Of a stretch of DNA of 9,651 bases, positions 1 through 5,513 are shown one piece after another. Each line of letters opens with the position of its first letter. The first letter of the stretch is position 1. The notes beneath the pieces were generated by a model. That model was not told where the DNA came from and ran no database searches. It worked only from the letters and a program-made list of their open reading frames with translations. The stretch spans positions 1-9,651 of the forward strand of contig CAAGEG010000072.1 in the NCBI GenBank assembly GCA_900768785.1. Direction: 5' to 3'. The translations under genes were made by a program, and so were the position numbers. This DNA comes from an uncultured Prevotella sp. Lineage in GTDB: Bacteria; Bacteroidota; Bacteroidia; Bacteroidales; Bacteroidaceae.

Positions 1-10
1 CTTCCGATCT
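1..10. other. Probable Illumina adapter remnant at contig edge
   Basis: The first ten bases, CTTCCGATCT, are identical to the 3' end of the standard Illumina TruSeq adapters, which end in GCTCTTCCGATCT. An exact match placed precisely at base 1 is best explained by incomplete adapter trimming at the end of an assembled contig rather than by genomic sequence. A chance ten-base match at this exact position is unlikely but cannot be excluded from sequence alone. Confidence 0.75.
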
Positions 11-61
11 ACATTTTTTAAACGGCAATTGTCGACAATTTATCAGCAATTAAATATTGAT

Positions 62-253
62 CTTCGTTTTCGTTATCGTTTTCGTTGAACTACAAATCCG
101 CAGTTATATTACACGGGGATTGACTGATTGTCTTCCTCCGTCACGACTCGGGATAGCCCAAGCAAGCTTGGCCTCTCCTCTCGCTGCTCCGTCGGTTACA
201 AATCCCCGTGAACACGAAGGTCAAACGATAACTAAAACTATAACGAAAACAAA
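62..253. repeat. Inverted-repeat element with hexamer-built arms
   Basis: The left arm (65-88) is four hexamers of the form CGTTTT/CGTTAT. The right arm (224-253) is five hexamers of the form AACGAT/AACGAA. Bases 66-86 and 230-250 are complementary at 19 of 21 positions. A second, perfect 10-bp pair lies inside (CACGGGGATT at 112-121, AATCCCCGTG at 201-210). The core (122-200) carries a small palindrome, CCAAGC-AA-GCTTGG (158-171), and is more GC-rich and pyrimidine-rich than its surroundings. TACAAATCC occurs twice (91-99, 197-205). A plus-strand open frame of 66 codons crosses the element, but it consists of the repeat itself and does not look like a gene. The layout resembles a dispersed palindromic or MITE-like repeat. 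No transposase is present, and copy number cannot be judged here. Together with the adapter, a palindrome at 27-40 and a terminator, this is all I see in the gene-free stretch 1-336. Confidence 0.6.
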
Positions 254-257
254 ATAA

Positions 258-300
258 AGGCGTATATTGGTTGGGATTACCAAATATACGCCCTTGTTTT
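258..300 (-). terminator. Rho-independent terminator after tkt-rpiB
   Basis: Bases 259-271 (GGCGTATATTGGT) pair with 279-292 (ACCAAATATACGCC) in a 13-bp stem with one bulged A and a 7-base loop. Read on the minus strand, the stem is followed by TTTATTTTG, a good U-tract about 45 bases past the rpiB stop codon. On the plus strand it is followed by CTTGTTTTTA, so it could also work in the other direction. Its position suggests it ends the tkt-rpiB transcript. Confidence 0.8.
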
Positions 301-336
301 TAGTGTTATAAGTCAGTTGAACTTATTGTTTGTTGT

Positions 337-777
337 TTATTTAATAGCTATTTTTTCCACACGGCGTGCATGGCGACCACCCTCAAAAGTAGTCTTGAAG
401 AACACGTCAAGTATCTTGCCTGCTGTCTTGTTATCAACGAAGCGACCCGGAAGAACTATTACGTTAGCATCGTTGTGCTGGCGTGTGAGTTCGGCTATTT
501 CGGTGTTCCAAGCAAGACCTGCACGCACGCCCTGATGTTTATTGAGAGTAATGGTCATTCCTTCGCCGCTTGCACATATTGCAATGCCGGGATAAACATC
601 TCCGTTCTCAATGCCTTCGGCAAGTGCGTGAGCAAAGTCGGGATAGTCACAGCTCATATCGCTGAAAGTACCATAGTCTTTATATTCCAAACCCTTTTCT
701 TCAAGATATTGTAGAACATACTTTTTCAATGCGAAGCCTGCGTGGTCGCAAGCAATACCGACTGTTTTTATTTCCAT
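337..777 (-). CDS. rpiB: Ribose-5-phosphate isomerase B (RpiB/LacAB family)
   Basis: This cytoplasmic enzyme interconverts ribose 5-phosphate and ribulose 5-phosphate in the non-oxidative pentose phosphate pathway. The 146-residue product is close to the 149 residues of E. coli RpiB and looks complete. Visible family marks are ACDHAG near the N-terminus (D11, H12, substrate phosphate and ring contacts), the catalytic cysteine in GIAICASGEGM (C68) with the following glycine-rich anion hole, N79, RQHND (H101, the likely ring-opening residue), and FEGGRH near the C-terminus (R135, H136). It begins 3 bases after the tkt stop, with a strong Shine-Dalgarno at the correct distance, so translation is probably coupled to tkt. 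LacA/LacB galactose-6-phosphate isomerases share the fold, but the active-site pattern and the transketolase partner favour RpiB. I am highly confident. Confidence 0.95.
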   Translation of the reverse strand: MEIKTVGIACDHAGFALKKYVLQYLEEKGLEYKDYGTFSDMSCDYPDFAHALAEGIENGDVYPGIAICASGEGMTITLNKHQGVRAGLAWNTEIAELTRQHNDANVIVLPGRFVDNKTAGKILDVFFKTTFEGGRHARRVEKIAIK

Positions 778-780
778 AAT

Positions 781-2799
781 TTATTCCTCCATTAATTTTT
801 TAACTTGTTCATAAACATTCTGAGCTGTATATCCGAGTTTCTCATCCAGCACTTTATAAGGTGCAGAGAAGCCGAAGCTCGGCATGCCAAACACTTTGCC
901 TTTGGCGCCTACAAGACCTTCAAGAGTAACGGGGAGTCCCGCTGTGAGACCGAAAATCTTAGAGCCTTCCGGCAATATGTTGTCTTGATATTCTTTAGGT
1001 TGGCTACGGAAGAGACCTTCAGAAGGCACACTTACGATGCGAACCTTTATGCCGTCTTTGCGCAACAGTTCTGCACCAGCCACGAGGGTAGATACTTCAG
1101 AGCCGTCGGCAAGCAGAATAACATCAAAATCGTTGTCAGAGCCGGCTACGATATATGCGCCTTTGCGTGCCTGTTCGTAGTCGTTGCCGGCAGGAAGTTT
1201 GGCAATATTCTGGCGTGAGAAGATGAGGGCTGTAGGTGTCTCCATGTTTTCCATTGCCATAGCCCAACATACTGTTGTCTCATCTGCATCGGCAGGACGG
1301 AACACGCGCACACTGTCTTTGCCATGATGGTTTTTCAGTTTTTCCATTAGGCGTATTTGAGCCTCTTGTTCAACAGGTTCGTGTGTAGGACCATCTTCGC
1401 CTACGCGGAATGCGTCGTGTGTCCAAATGAACTTTATAGGCACTTCCATAAGAGCTGCCATGCGCACAGCAGGTTTCATATAGTCGGAGAACACGAAGAA
1501 TGTGCCGCATGCGGGTATCACACCACCATGAAGATACATACCAATGCACATACATGCCATTGTCAGTTCGCTAACTCCCGCTTGGAAGAATGCACCGCTG
1601 AAATCGTCTTTTACCAACGACTGTGTCTTTTTCAAGAAGCCGTCTGTCTTGTCGCTGTTGCTTAGGTCGGCAGAAGAGCATATCATGTTTGGCACTTGTT
1701 CAGCCAAAACGCCCAAGCAAGCTGCTGATGCAGCACGTGTGGCAGAGCCTTCTTTCTGTGAAACAACACTCCAGTCAACTTTTGGTGCGTTGCCGCTGAA
1801 CCACTCTTTCATGGCTGCCGCTTTGTCGGGATTAGCTTCTGCCCATGCAGCCTCCTCTTTGCGACGAGCAGCAACAATGGTTTTCAGTTCTTCACGGCGA
1901 CGTGAATAGATGTCAGCAACTTCCGGGAAGATTTTGAATGGGTCTTCGGGGTTGCCGCCAAGATTGTTTATGGTGTTTACAAAAGCGTTTCCACCTAATG
2001 GGGCTCCGTGTGTCTTTATGCTGCGCTCATAACTGCTACCATCTTCTTTTAAAGCACCTTTACCCATAACGGTCTTACCGATGATAAGGGTAGGGCGATG
2101 CTCTTCTTTTTGGGCAGCATCAAGAGCTTGACGTATTTCATCGGCATCGTTACCGTTGATTTTTATCACGTTCCAACCCCATGCTTTATATTTTGCTTCC
2201 GTGTCTTCGCTCATCACAACACCACACTCTGTTGACAGCTGTATGTCGTTAGAGTCGTAGAACATTATAAGGTTGTTAAGTCCGAGAGTGCCTGCCAAGC
2301 GTGCTGTGCCCTGAGATATTTCTTCTTCTATGCCGCCATCGGAGATGTAAGCATATATCTTGTGTTGCATAACAGCTTTACCCAAACGAGCTTCAAGGAA
2401 CTTTTCAGCTACTGCAGCGCCGGCAGCAAAGGTGTGTCCTTGTCCTAACGGACCTGAAGTGTTTTCAATGCCGCGTTGAAGGTCTCGCTCCGGATGTCCC
2501 GGTGTGGGAGAACCCCACTGACGGAACTGTGAAAGCTCGTCGAGAGTGAATTTTCCTTGTAAGCACAATGCGCTGTAAAGCATCGGTGACATGTGACCGG
2601 GATCAAGATAGAAGCGGTCTCTACCTGTCCATGTGGGGTCTTCGGGGTCGTAAACCAAATACTCTGCAAAGAGCACATTAATAAAGTCTGCGCCTCCCAT
2701 AGCACCACCGGGATGTCCCGAATTGGCTTTTTCTACCATTGATGCAGCCAATATGCGGATGTTATCAGCCGCTTTGTTCATTAGTTCTTTACTATTCAT
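781..2799 (-). CDS. tkt: Transketolase, full length
   Basis: This thiamine-diphosphate and Mg2+ dependent enzyme moves two-carbon ketol units between sugar phosphates (xylulose 5-phosphate to ribose 5-phosphate or erythrose 4-phosphate). The 672-residue product is close to E. coli TktA (663). N-terminal TPP domain: SGHPGG (H29), GHMS (H69), GHPE (H102), GPLGQG (116-121), and the cofactor/metal motif at 153-184 with D154 and N184. Middle pyrimidine-binding domain: GVSELTMA with the catalytic glutamate E411, then HDAFRVGEDGPTHEP (461-475) with H461 and H473. A C-terminal transketolase domain starts around 540. The usual GDG before the metal-binding aspartate is SDG here, followed by an EEE stretch. 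I recall this from Bacteroidales transketolases, so I take it as a lineage form and not a defect. The ATG at 2797-2799 has an A/T-rich leader without Shine-Dalgarno. It is the first gene of a two-gene unit with rpiB. Confidence 0.96.
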   Translation of the reverse strand: MNSKELMNKAADNIRILAASMVEKANSGHPGGAMGGADFINVLFAEYLVYDPEDPTWTGRDRFYLDPGHMSPMLYSALCLQGKFTLDELSQFRQWGSPTPGHPERDLQRGIENTSGPLGQGHTFAAGAAVAEKFLEARLGKAVMQHKIYAYISDGGIEEEISQGTARLAGTLGLNNLIMFYDSNDIQLSTECGVVMSEDTEAKYKAWGWNVIKINGNDADEIRQALDAAQKEEHRPTLIIGKTVMGKGALKEDGSSYERSIKTHGAPLGGNAFVNTINNLGGNPEDPFKIFPEVADIYSRRREELKTIVAARRKEEAAWAEANPDKAAAMKEWFSGNAPKVDWSVVSQKEGSATRAASAACLGVLAEQVPNMICSSADLSNSDKTDGFLKKTQSLVKDDFSGAFFQAGVSELTMACMCIGMYLHGGVIPACGTFFVFSDYMKPAVRMAALMEVPIKFIWTHDAFRVGEDGPTHEPVEQEAQIRLMEKLKNHHGKDSVRVFRPADADETTVCWAMAMENMETPTALIFSRQNIAKLPAGNDYEQARKGAYIVAGSDNDFDVILLADGSEVSTLVAGAELLRKDGIKVRIVSVPSEGLFRSQPKEYQDNILPEGSKIFGLTAGLPVTLEGLVGAKGKVFGMPSFGFSAPYKVLDEKLGYTAQNVYEQVKKLMEE
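785..790 (-). promoter_or_regulatory. Shine-Dalgarno of rpiB inside the tkt 3' end
   Basis: On the minus strand GGAGGA lies 7 bases upstream of the rpiB ATG. It forms part of the last tkt codons (ATG GAG GAA TAA), so a ribosome finishing tkt covers the site. Strong Shine-Dalgarno sequences are uncommon in this window; this one fixes the rpiB start and suggests translational coupling. Confidence 0.8.
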
Positions 2800-3066
2800 A
2801 TTTTATAGTATTAAATTTGTGTTTGAATGTTCAAGGTCTTCTTTTATACATGTTTACCGTTGCGGGCAAAAATATTTGTTGTTTCTTTGTCCCTTTTTGG
2901 TAGTATCTTTATGTAAAGATAAACGAAAGCGAGAGAAAAAGAAAAATCATTTCATCTTGCCGAGCGCAAATTGTCTTATGTAAAGATAATACAGATGTGC
3001 TGAATGAACGCTTATCTTATTATTTCGCTTTGCCCGACATTTGTGCCGGGTGCAGCCTATCTTTTG

Positions 3067-3096
3067 CAAAGATAACGAAAATTGTAAAAGAACAAA
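3067..3096 (-). promoter_or_regulatory. Candidate Bacteroidota promoter for tkt-rpiB
   Basis: On the minus strand TTTG (3093-3096) is followed after 18 bases by TATCTTTG (3067-3074), an exact match to the -7 box TAnnTTTG. The spacer is one base shorter than the 19 seen at the other two promoters here. Transcription would start near 3060 and give tkt an unusually long leader of about 260 bases. A second -7-like box at 2867-2874 would give a leader of about 60 bases but lacks a recognisable -33 element, so which one is used is open. Confidence 0.5.
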
Positions 3097-3119
3097 AGAA
3101 ATGAGCCCTTATTTGTTCT
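3089..3119. repeat. Inverted repeat overlapping the tkt promoter -33 box
   Basis: AGAACAAA (3089-3096) and TTTGTTCT (3112-3119) are perfect 8-bp arms around a 15-base loop. On the minus strand the stem is followed by TTTACAATTTT, so it could be a weak terminator for the flavodoxin gene, though only two of the eight pairs are G-C. One arm contains the TTTG of the candidate promoter, so it could equally be a protein-binding site. Confidence 0.35.
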
Positions 3120-3210
3120 AAAACGTTATTATTGTTGTTATTTTTTGTTTTTGTTGCCTTTGGCTCATTTGCGCTTTAAACAAGCCTTCTGCCGTTGTCA
3201 ACTCATTAAC

Positions 3211-3340
3211 TTCTCACATGATACAAGCCCTCAGCCACAGTTGTCTTTGGCTGTTTCTCACATGAGGAAGGTTGTCAGACGTTGTTGTCTTTGGTTGTTT
3301 CTCACATGAGGAAGGTTGTCGGCAGTTGTCGGTTTCTGTG
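3211..3340. repeat. 44-bp-period tandem repeat, about three units
   Basis: TTCTCACATGA starts at 3211, 3255 and 3299, exactly 44 bases apart. A 36-base block (3241-3276) recurs at 3285-3320 with a single difference (C3251 against T3295). Unit 1 diverges after the shared start but ends in the same TTGTCTTTGG; unit 3 diverges at its end. A more degenerate copy may lie upstream, since ACAAGCC at 3180-3186 matches 3223-3229. The units abut with no spacers, so this is not a CRISPR array. The array ends just before the stop codon of the flavodoxin gene and does not enter the coding sequence. Confidence 0.8.
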
Positions 3341-3342
3341 TT

Positions 3343-3966
3343 TTAGCGAATGAAATTGGTCTTTATTTTTGCTTCAGCCTTAGGACGTGCCACACCGGCT
3401 TTGTCGCCAGCTTCTATACATTTGAGCATCCATGCCATGTTGCGTCCGAGTTGTCGCATTGTCTGTATGCCTTCTTCGTCACGTAACACCTCTTCGGGTG
3501 TGTTGCCGTGCACTTGGTTCCAATAGTTGGATGGCACTGTTGGCATGTTGCTAATGCCGAAATATTTATTTAAGTCATCAAAACCCGCTGTTGCGCCACC
3601 ACGTCTGCAGCTCACAACTGTTGCTGCAGGTTTGTTTGCGAATATTGCCGCTTTGCCACAGAAGGCTCTATCCATAAAAGCTTTAATAGCTCCTGAAGGT
3701 CCTGCAAAGTGTATAGGCGAACCAAAGACAAAGCCGTCGGCGGTCTCTGCCTTTTCAAGGAAGGCGTTAACGGTGTCTTTGTCATACCAGCATCGGCGGT
3801 TTTGCGAGCAATGTCCGCAACCTATACATCCGATAGTAGGTTTTATGTCTATCCAAAATATCTCGGTATCTATGCCGGCAGCTGTAAGCTCGTCTGCCAC
3901 TACCTGTAAAGCCGTGTTTGTACAGCCCTTTTTGTGAGGGCTTCCGTTTACGAGTATAACTTTCAT
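3343..3966 (-). CDS. Flavodoxin-family / iron-sulfur flavoprotein-like protein
   Basis: The 207-residue protein belongs to the NADPH-dependent FMN reductase/flavodoxin-fold superfamily. The FMN phosphate loop is near the start (NGSPHKKGCTNTAL, residues 7-20), and FGSPIHFAGPSGAIKAFMDR (81-100) is the typical second flavin-binding segment. Between them is a compact cysteine cluster, C47-x2-C50-x2-C53-x5-C59, matching the CX2CX2CX4-7C pattern of iron-sulfur flavoproteins (Isf), which hold one 4Fe-4S cluster and FMN. The likely role is cytoplasmic electron transfer or quinone/oxidant reduction; the physiological substrate cannot be read from the sequence. No signal peptide is seen. It lies 73 bases after yggS on the same strand and could be co-transcribed with it; I see no convincing promoter in that gap. 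The ATG has an A/T-rich leader without Shine-Dalgarno. Confidence 0.88.
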   Translation of the reverse strand: MKVILVNGSPHKKGCTNTALQVVADELTAAGIDTEIFWIDIKPTIGCIGCGHCSQNRRCWYDKDTVNAFLEKAETADGFVFGSPIHFAGPSGAIKAFMDRAFCGKAAIFANKPAATVVSCRRGGATAGFDDLNKYFGISNMPTVPSNYWNQVHGNTPEEVLRDEEGIQTMRQLGRNMAWMLKCIEAGDKAGVARPKAEAKIKTNFIR

Positions 3967-4039
3967 ATAATGTTGTGTTTTAAGTATTTATTAAATTTTT
4001 GTTAAACAATATTGTCGGTGTTTTGTCAGTATCCTTTGT

Positions 4040-4723
4040 TTAGTGTTTTCCATAGTCACGTTCGCCAAATATGGAGGTGCCGACTCTTACCATTGTGCTG
4101 CCACATTCCATGCCCGTAACATAGTCGTGACTCATGCCCCAAGAGCACTCTCGGAAGTAGGGTCTGTCGGCAAAGAATTGTGATTTAGCCTCTTTGAAGA
4201 ACTCAGCGGCAGAAAGAAATTCTTGGCGAATAATGTTAACATCATCAACAAAAGAAGCCATAGTCATCAGTCCGCAAATGCGCACGTTGTTAAGCTGTTG
4301 CCATTCGCCGCTTTTCAGCATTTCCCTACATTCGTCTATGGTGAAGCCATATTTAGTTTCTTCTTTCGCCACATGCAGTTCAAGCAGAATGTCAATGATG
4401 CGGTTGTTTTTTTCGCCTTGACGGTTTATTTCTTTCATCAGCTTTACTGTATCGACGGCATCGATAGACGCTATGTAAGGAGCTATGTATTTCACTTTGT
4501 TAGTCTGTAAATGACCTATAAAGTGCCACTCGATGTCTTTTGGCAGAGCCTCATGTTTGCGTTGCAGCTCTTGCACGTGGCTCTCTCCGAAGATGCGTTG
4601 TCCGGCGTTGTAGGCGGTCATTATTTCGCTTTCGGGATGATATTTGCTTACAGCCACAAGTCGCACACCGTCTTTCAGTGTGTCAATAATGGCTTTCAGA
4701 TTGTCAGCTATATCTGTTGTCAT
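4040..4723 (-). CDS. yggS: YggS/PROSC-family PLP homeostasis protein
   Basis: YggS (PLPBP in eukaryotes) is a small single-domain PLP-binding protein with an alanine-racemase-like barrel and no known catalytic activity; it helps maintain vitamin B6 and amino acid balance. The 227-residue product has normal length. Diagnostic features are the PLP lysine K27 in LVAVSKYHP, GQRIFGESHVQE (41-52), WHFIGHLQTNKVKYI (66-80), GLMTM (151-155), SWGMSHDY (194-201; most homologues have SMGMSxD) and the phosphate-binding STMVRVGTSIFGER (209-222). Its ATG overlaps the stop of the upstream DUF4494 gene (ATGA) and is preceded by GGAGGA at 9 bases, so the start is well supported and the two genes are probably co-translated. 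Older annotations call this family alanine racemase-like, which does not imply racemase activity. Confidence 0.95.
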   Translation of the reverse strand: MTTDIADNLKAIIDTLKDGVRLVAVSKYHPESEIMTAYNAGQRIFGESHVQELQRKHEALPKDIEWHFIGHLQTNKVKYIAPYIASIDAVDTVKLMKEINRQGEKNNRIIDILLELHVAKEETKYGFTIDECREMLKSGEWQQLNNVRICGLMTMASFVDDVNIIRQEFLSAAEFFKEAKSQFFADRPYFRECSWGMSHDYVTGMECGSTMVRVGTSIFGERDYGKH

Positions 4724-5238
4724 TGTGCGTTGTCCTCCTTTGCCTGTGTCTGCTCATATTCAGGCTTGTCGTCGGTAGCAGGTTTCTTAATAATTTTGTT
4801 GTGCTCGAAAACGTCCATTATCTGTGTTTCGGCAATGTTTGCAATAACATAGTCGATCAGCGTTCCGCCCATTACCTCTTCAATGTTCTTTATTGCCTGT
4901 TGCAGAGTGTCGGCATGAACGAGATAAGTAACGTTGGAGCGTTTCTCCTTCTCTGTTTTTTCGTCAATGGTAATAAACTGCAACTTGGTCTTAAACCATC
5001 GGTCGGCAGAGGGTGCATCGCTGAAGAACACTTCTCCATAAGGTGCTTTCTTGATGTCTTTCACTTCAAAATCGCCGCTGATATATGATGACATCTCTTC
5101 AATGATGCTTGATTCAGCCTCCGTGAAGCTCAGTGCGTCAACGGTATAAGTCTCTGTTACTTTCTTTTGCATACCGTCTTCCATTGTCTTTTCGTAGCGG
5201 ATCTTGCACTCAAACCATGTGGTAGTTCTGCTTCTCAT
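4720..5238 (-). CDS. DUF4494 domain-containing protein
   Basis: This 172-residue protein matches my memory of DUF4494, a family of unknown function found in Bacteroidota. The recognisable N-terminal block is MRSRTTTWFECKIRYEK, followed by a hydrophilic segment and TETYTVDALSFTEAE (28-42); a second conserved stretch covers about 68-110 (GEVFFSD, WFKTKLQFITIDE, TYLVHAD). The fold appears mixed alpha/beta, with no signal peptide or membrane segment, so it is probably cytoplasmic. Residues 150-172 form a charged, probably disordered tail of Lys, Asp, Glu and Gln. The gene heads a two-gene unit with yggS (4-base stop/start overlap) and has a well-formed promoter upstream. The link with yggS might hint at PLP or amino-acid metabolism, but that is only inference. 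The ATG lacks a Shine-Dalgarno sequence. Confidence 0.88.
   Translation of the reverse strand: MRSRTTTWFECKIRYEKTMEDGMQKKVTETYTVDALSFTEAESSIIEEMSSYISGDFEVKDIKKAPYGEVFFSDAPSADRWFKTKLQFITIDEKTEKEKRSNVTYLVHADTLQQAIKNIEEVMGGTLIDYVIANIAETQIMDVFEHNKIIKKPATDDKPEYEQTQAKEDNAQ
4733..4738 (-). promoter_or_regulatory. Shine-Dalgarno of yggS inside the DUF4494 gene
   Basis: On the minus strand GGAGGA stands 9 bases before the yggS ATG, inside the last codons of the DUF4494 gene. With the ATGA stop/start overlap at 4720-4723 this supports the yggS start and points to translational coupling. Confidence 0.8.
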
Positions 5239-5304
5239 GTCTTTATGATTTATTGTTTTTCTTAAATATTAAATACAAATGTTGCTTCTTTAATAAAAGC
5301 AATG

Positions 5305-5335
5305 CAAAAGTAATCAAATAATCCGATAATGCAAA
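5305..5335 (-). promoter_or_regulatory. Promoter of the DUF4494-yggS unit
   Basis: On the minus strand TTTG (5332-5335) and TACTTTTG (5305-5312) are separated by 19 bases, an exact match to the Bacteroidota primary-sigma consensus TTTG / TAnnTTTG. The predicted transcript start near 5298 leaves a leader of about 60 bases before the ATG at 5238. Confidence 0.75.
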
Positions 5336-5415
5336 AAAGGCGCAAGAAAACATCCCGCCGCTTACACATATACCATATCGATGCCACGAAGCACAAAAAA
5401 ATTAAAGCCTAATGT

Positions 5416-5446
5416 TTTGAGTATTGATGCAAAAACACTATCTTTG
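5416..5446 (+). promoter_or_regulatory. Promoter of the OmpA-like lipoprotein gene
   Basis: TTTG (5416-5419) and TATCTTTG (5439-5446) are separated by 19 bases, an exact Bacteroidota consensus. The predicted start near 5453 gives a leader of about 60 bases. The leader contains the odd palindrome AAACCT-T-AGGTTT (5477-5489), which as RNA could form a small 5-bp hairpin. Confidence 0.8.
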
Positions 5447-5513
5447 CATTTAGTAAGTATATAATATAAGGTAGCAAAACCTTAGGTTTAAACAATCAAA
5501 CTCAATTAAAAAC

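Larger units (their letters stand above)
2800..3342. other. Gene-free upstream region of tkt with boxes and repeats
   Basis: I see no convincing gene in these 543 bases; the open frames are short, A/T-rich and unlike any known protein. The region contains a candidate leftward promoter (3067-3096), two further TATCTTTA boxes on the minus strand (RC at 2914-2921 and 2981-2988), a perfect 8-bp inverted repeat TATCTTTA-TG-TAAAGATA (2904-2921), a weak hairpin with CCCG/CGGG ends (3033-3050), another minus-strand TAnnTTTG match at 2867-2874 (TATTTTTG) with no matching -33 element, and the 44-bp tandem repeat (3211-3340). It acts as upstream region for tkt and downstream region for the flavodoxin gene. 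Confidence 0.6.

Noticed and set aside
122..200. Hammerhead-like ribozyme suggested by CTGATTG in the repeat core
   Set aside because: The required CUGAUGA and GAAA core elements are not present.
57..257. Plus-strand open frame of 66 codons at the left end
   Set aside because: It lies entirely within the inverted-repeat element, starts and ends in the hexamer arms, and has no recognisable domain or ribosome-binding site.
370..714. Plus-strand open frame antisense to rpiB
   Set aside because: It is a shadow of the well-supported rpiB gene, with no known domain or start signal.
3033..3050. CCCG/CGGG hairpin upstream of tkt as a terminator or riboswitch
   Set aside because: The stem is short with a bulge and a tiny loop, no U-tract follows, and no known riboswitch consensus is recognisable.
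3211..3340. Possible CRISPR array
   Set aside because: The 44-base units abut directly with no spacers, the repeats diverge from one another, and no cas gene is present.
3967..4039. Separate promoter for the flavodoxin gene (TACTTAAA with an upstream TTG, minus strand)
   Set aside because: The -7 box departs from TAnnTTTG at several positions; co-transcription with yggS is at least as likely.
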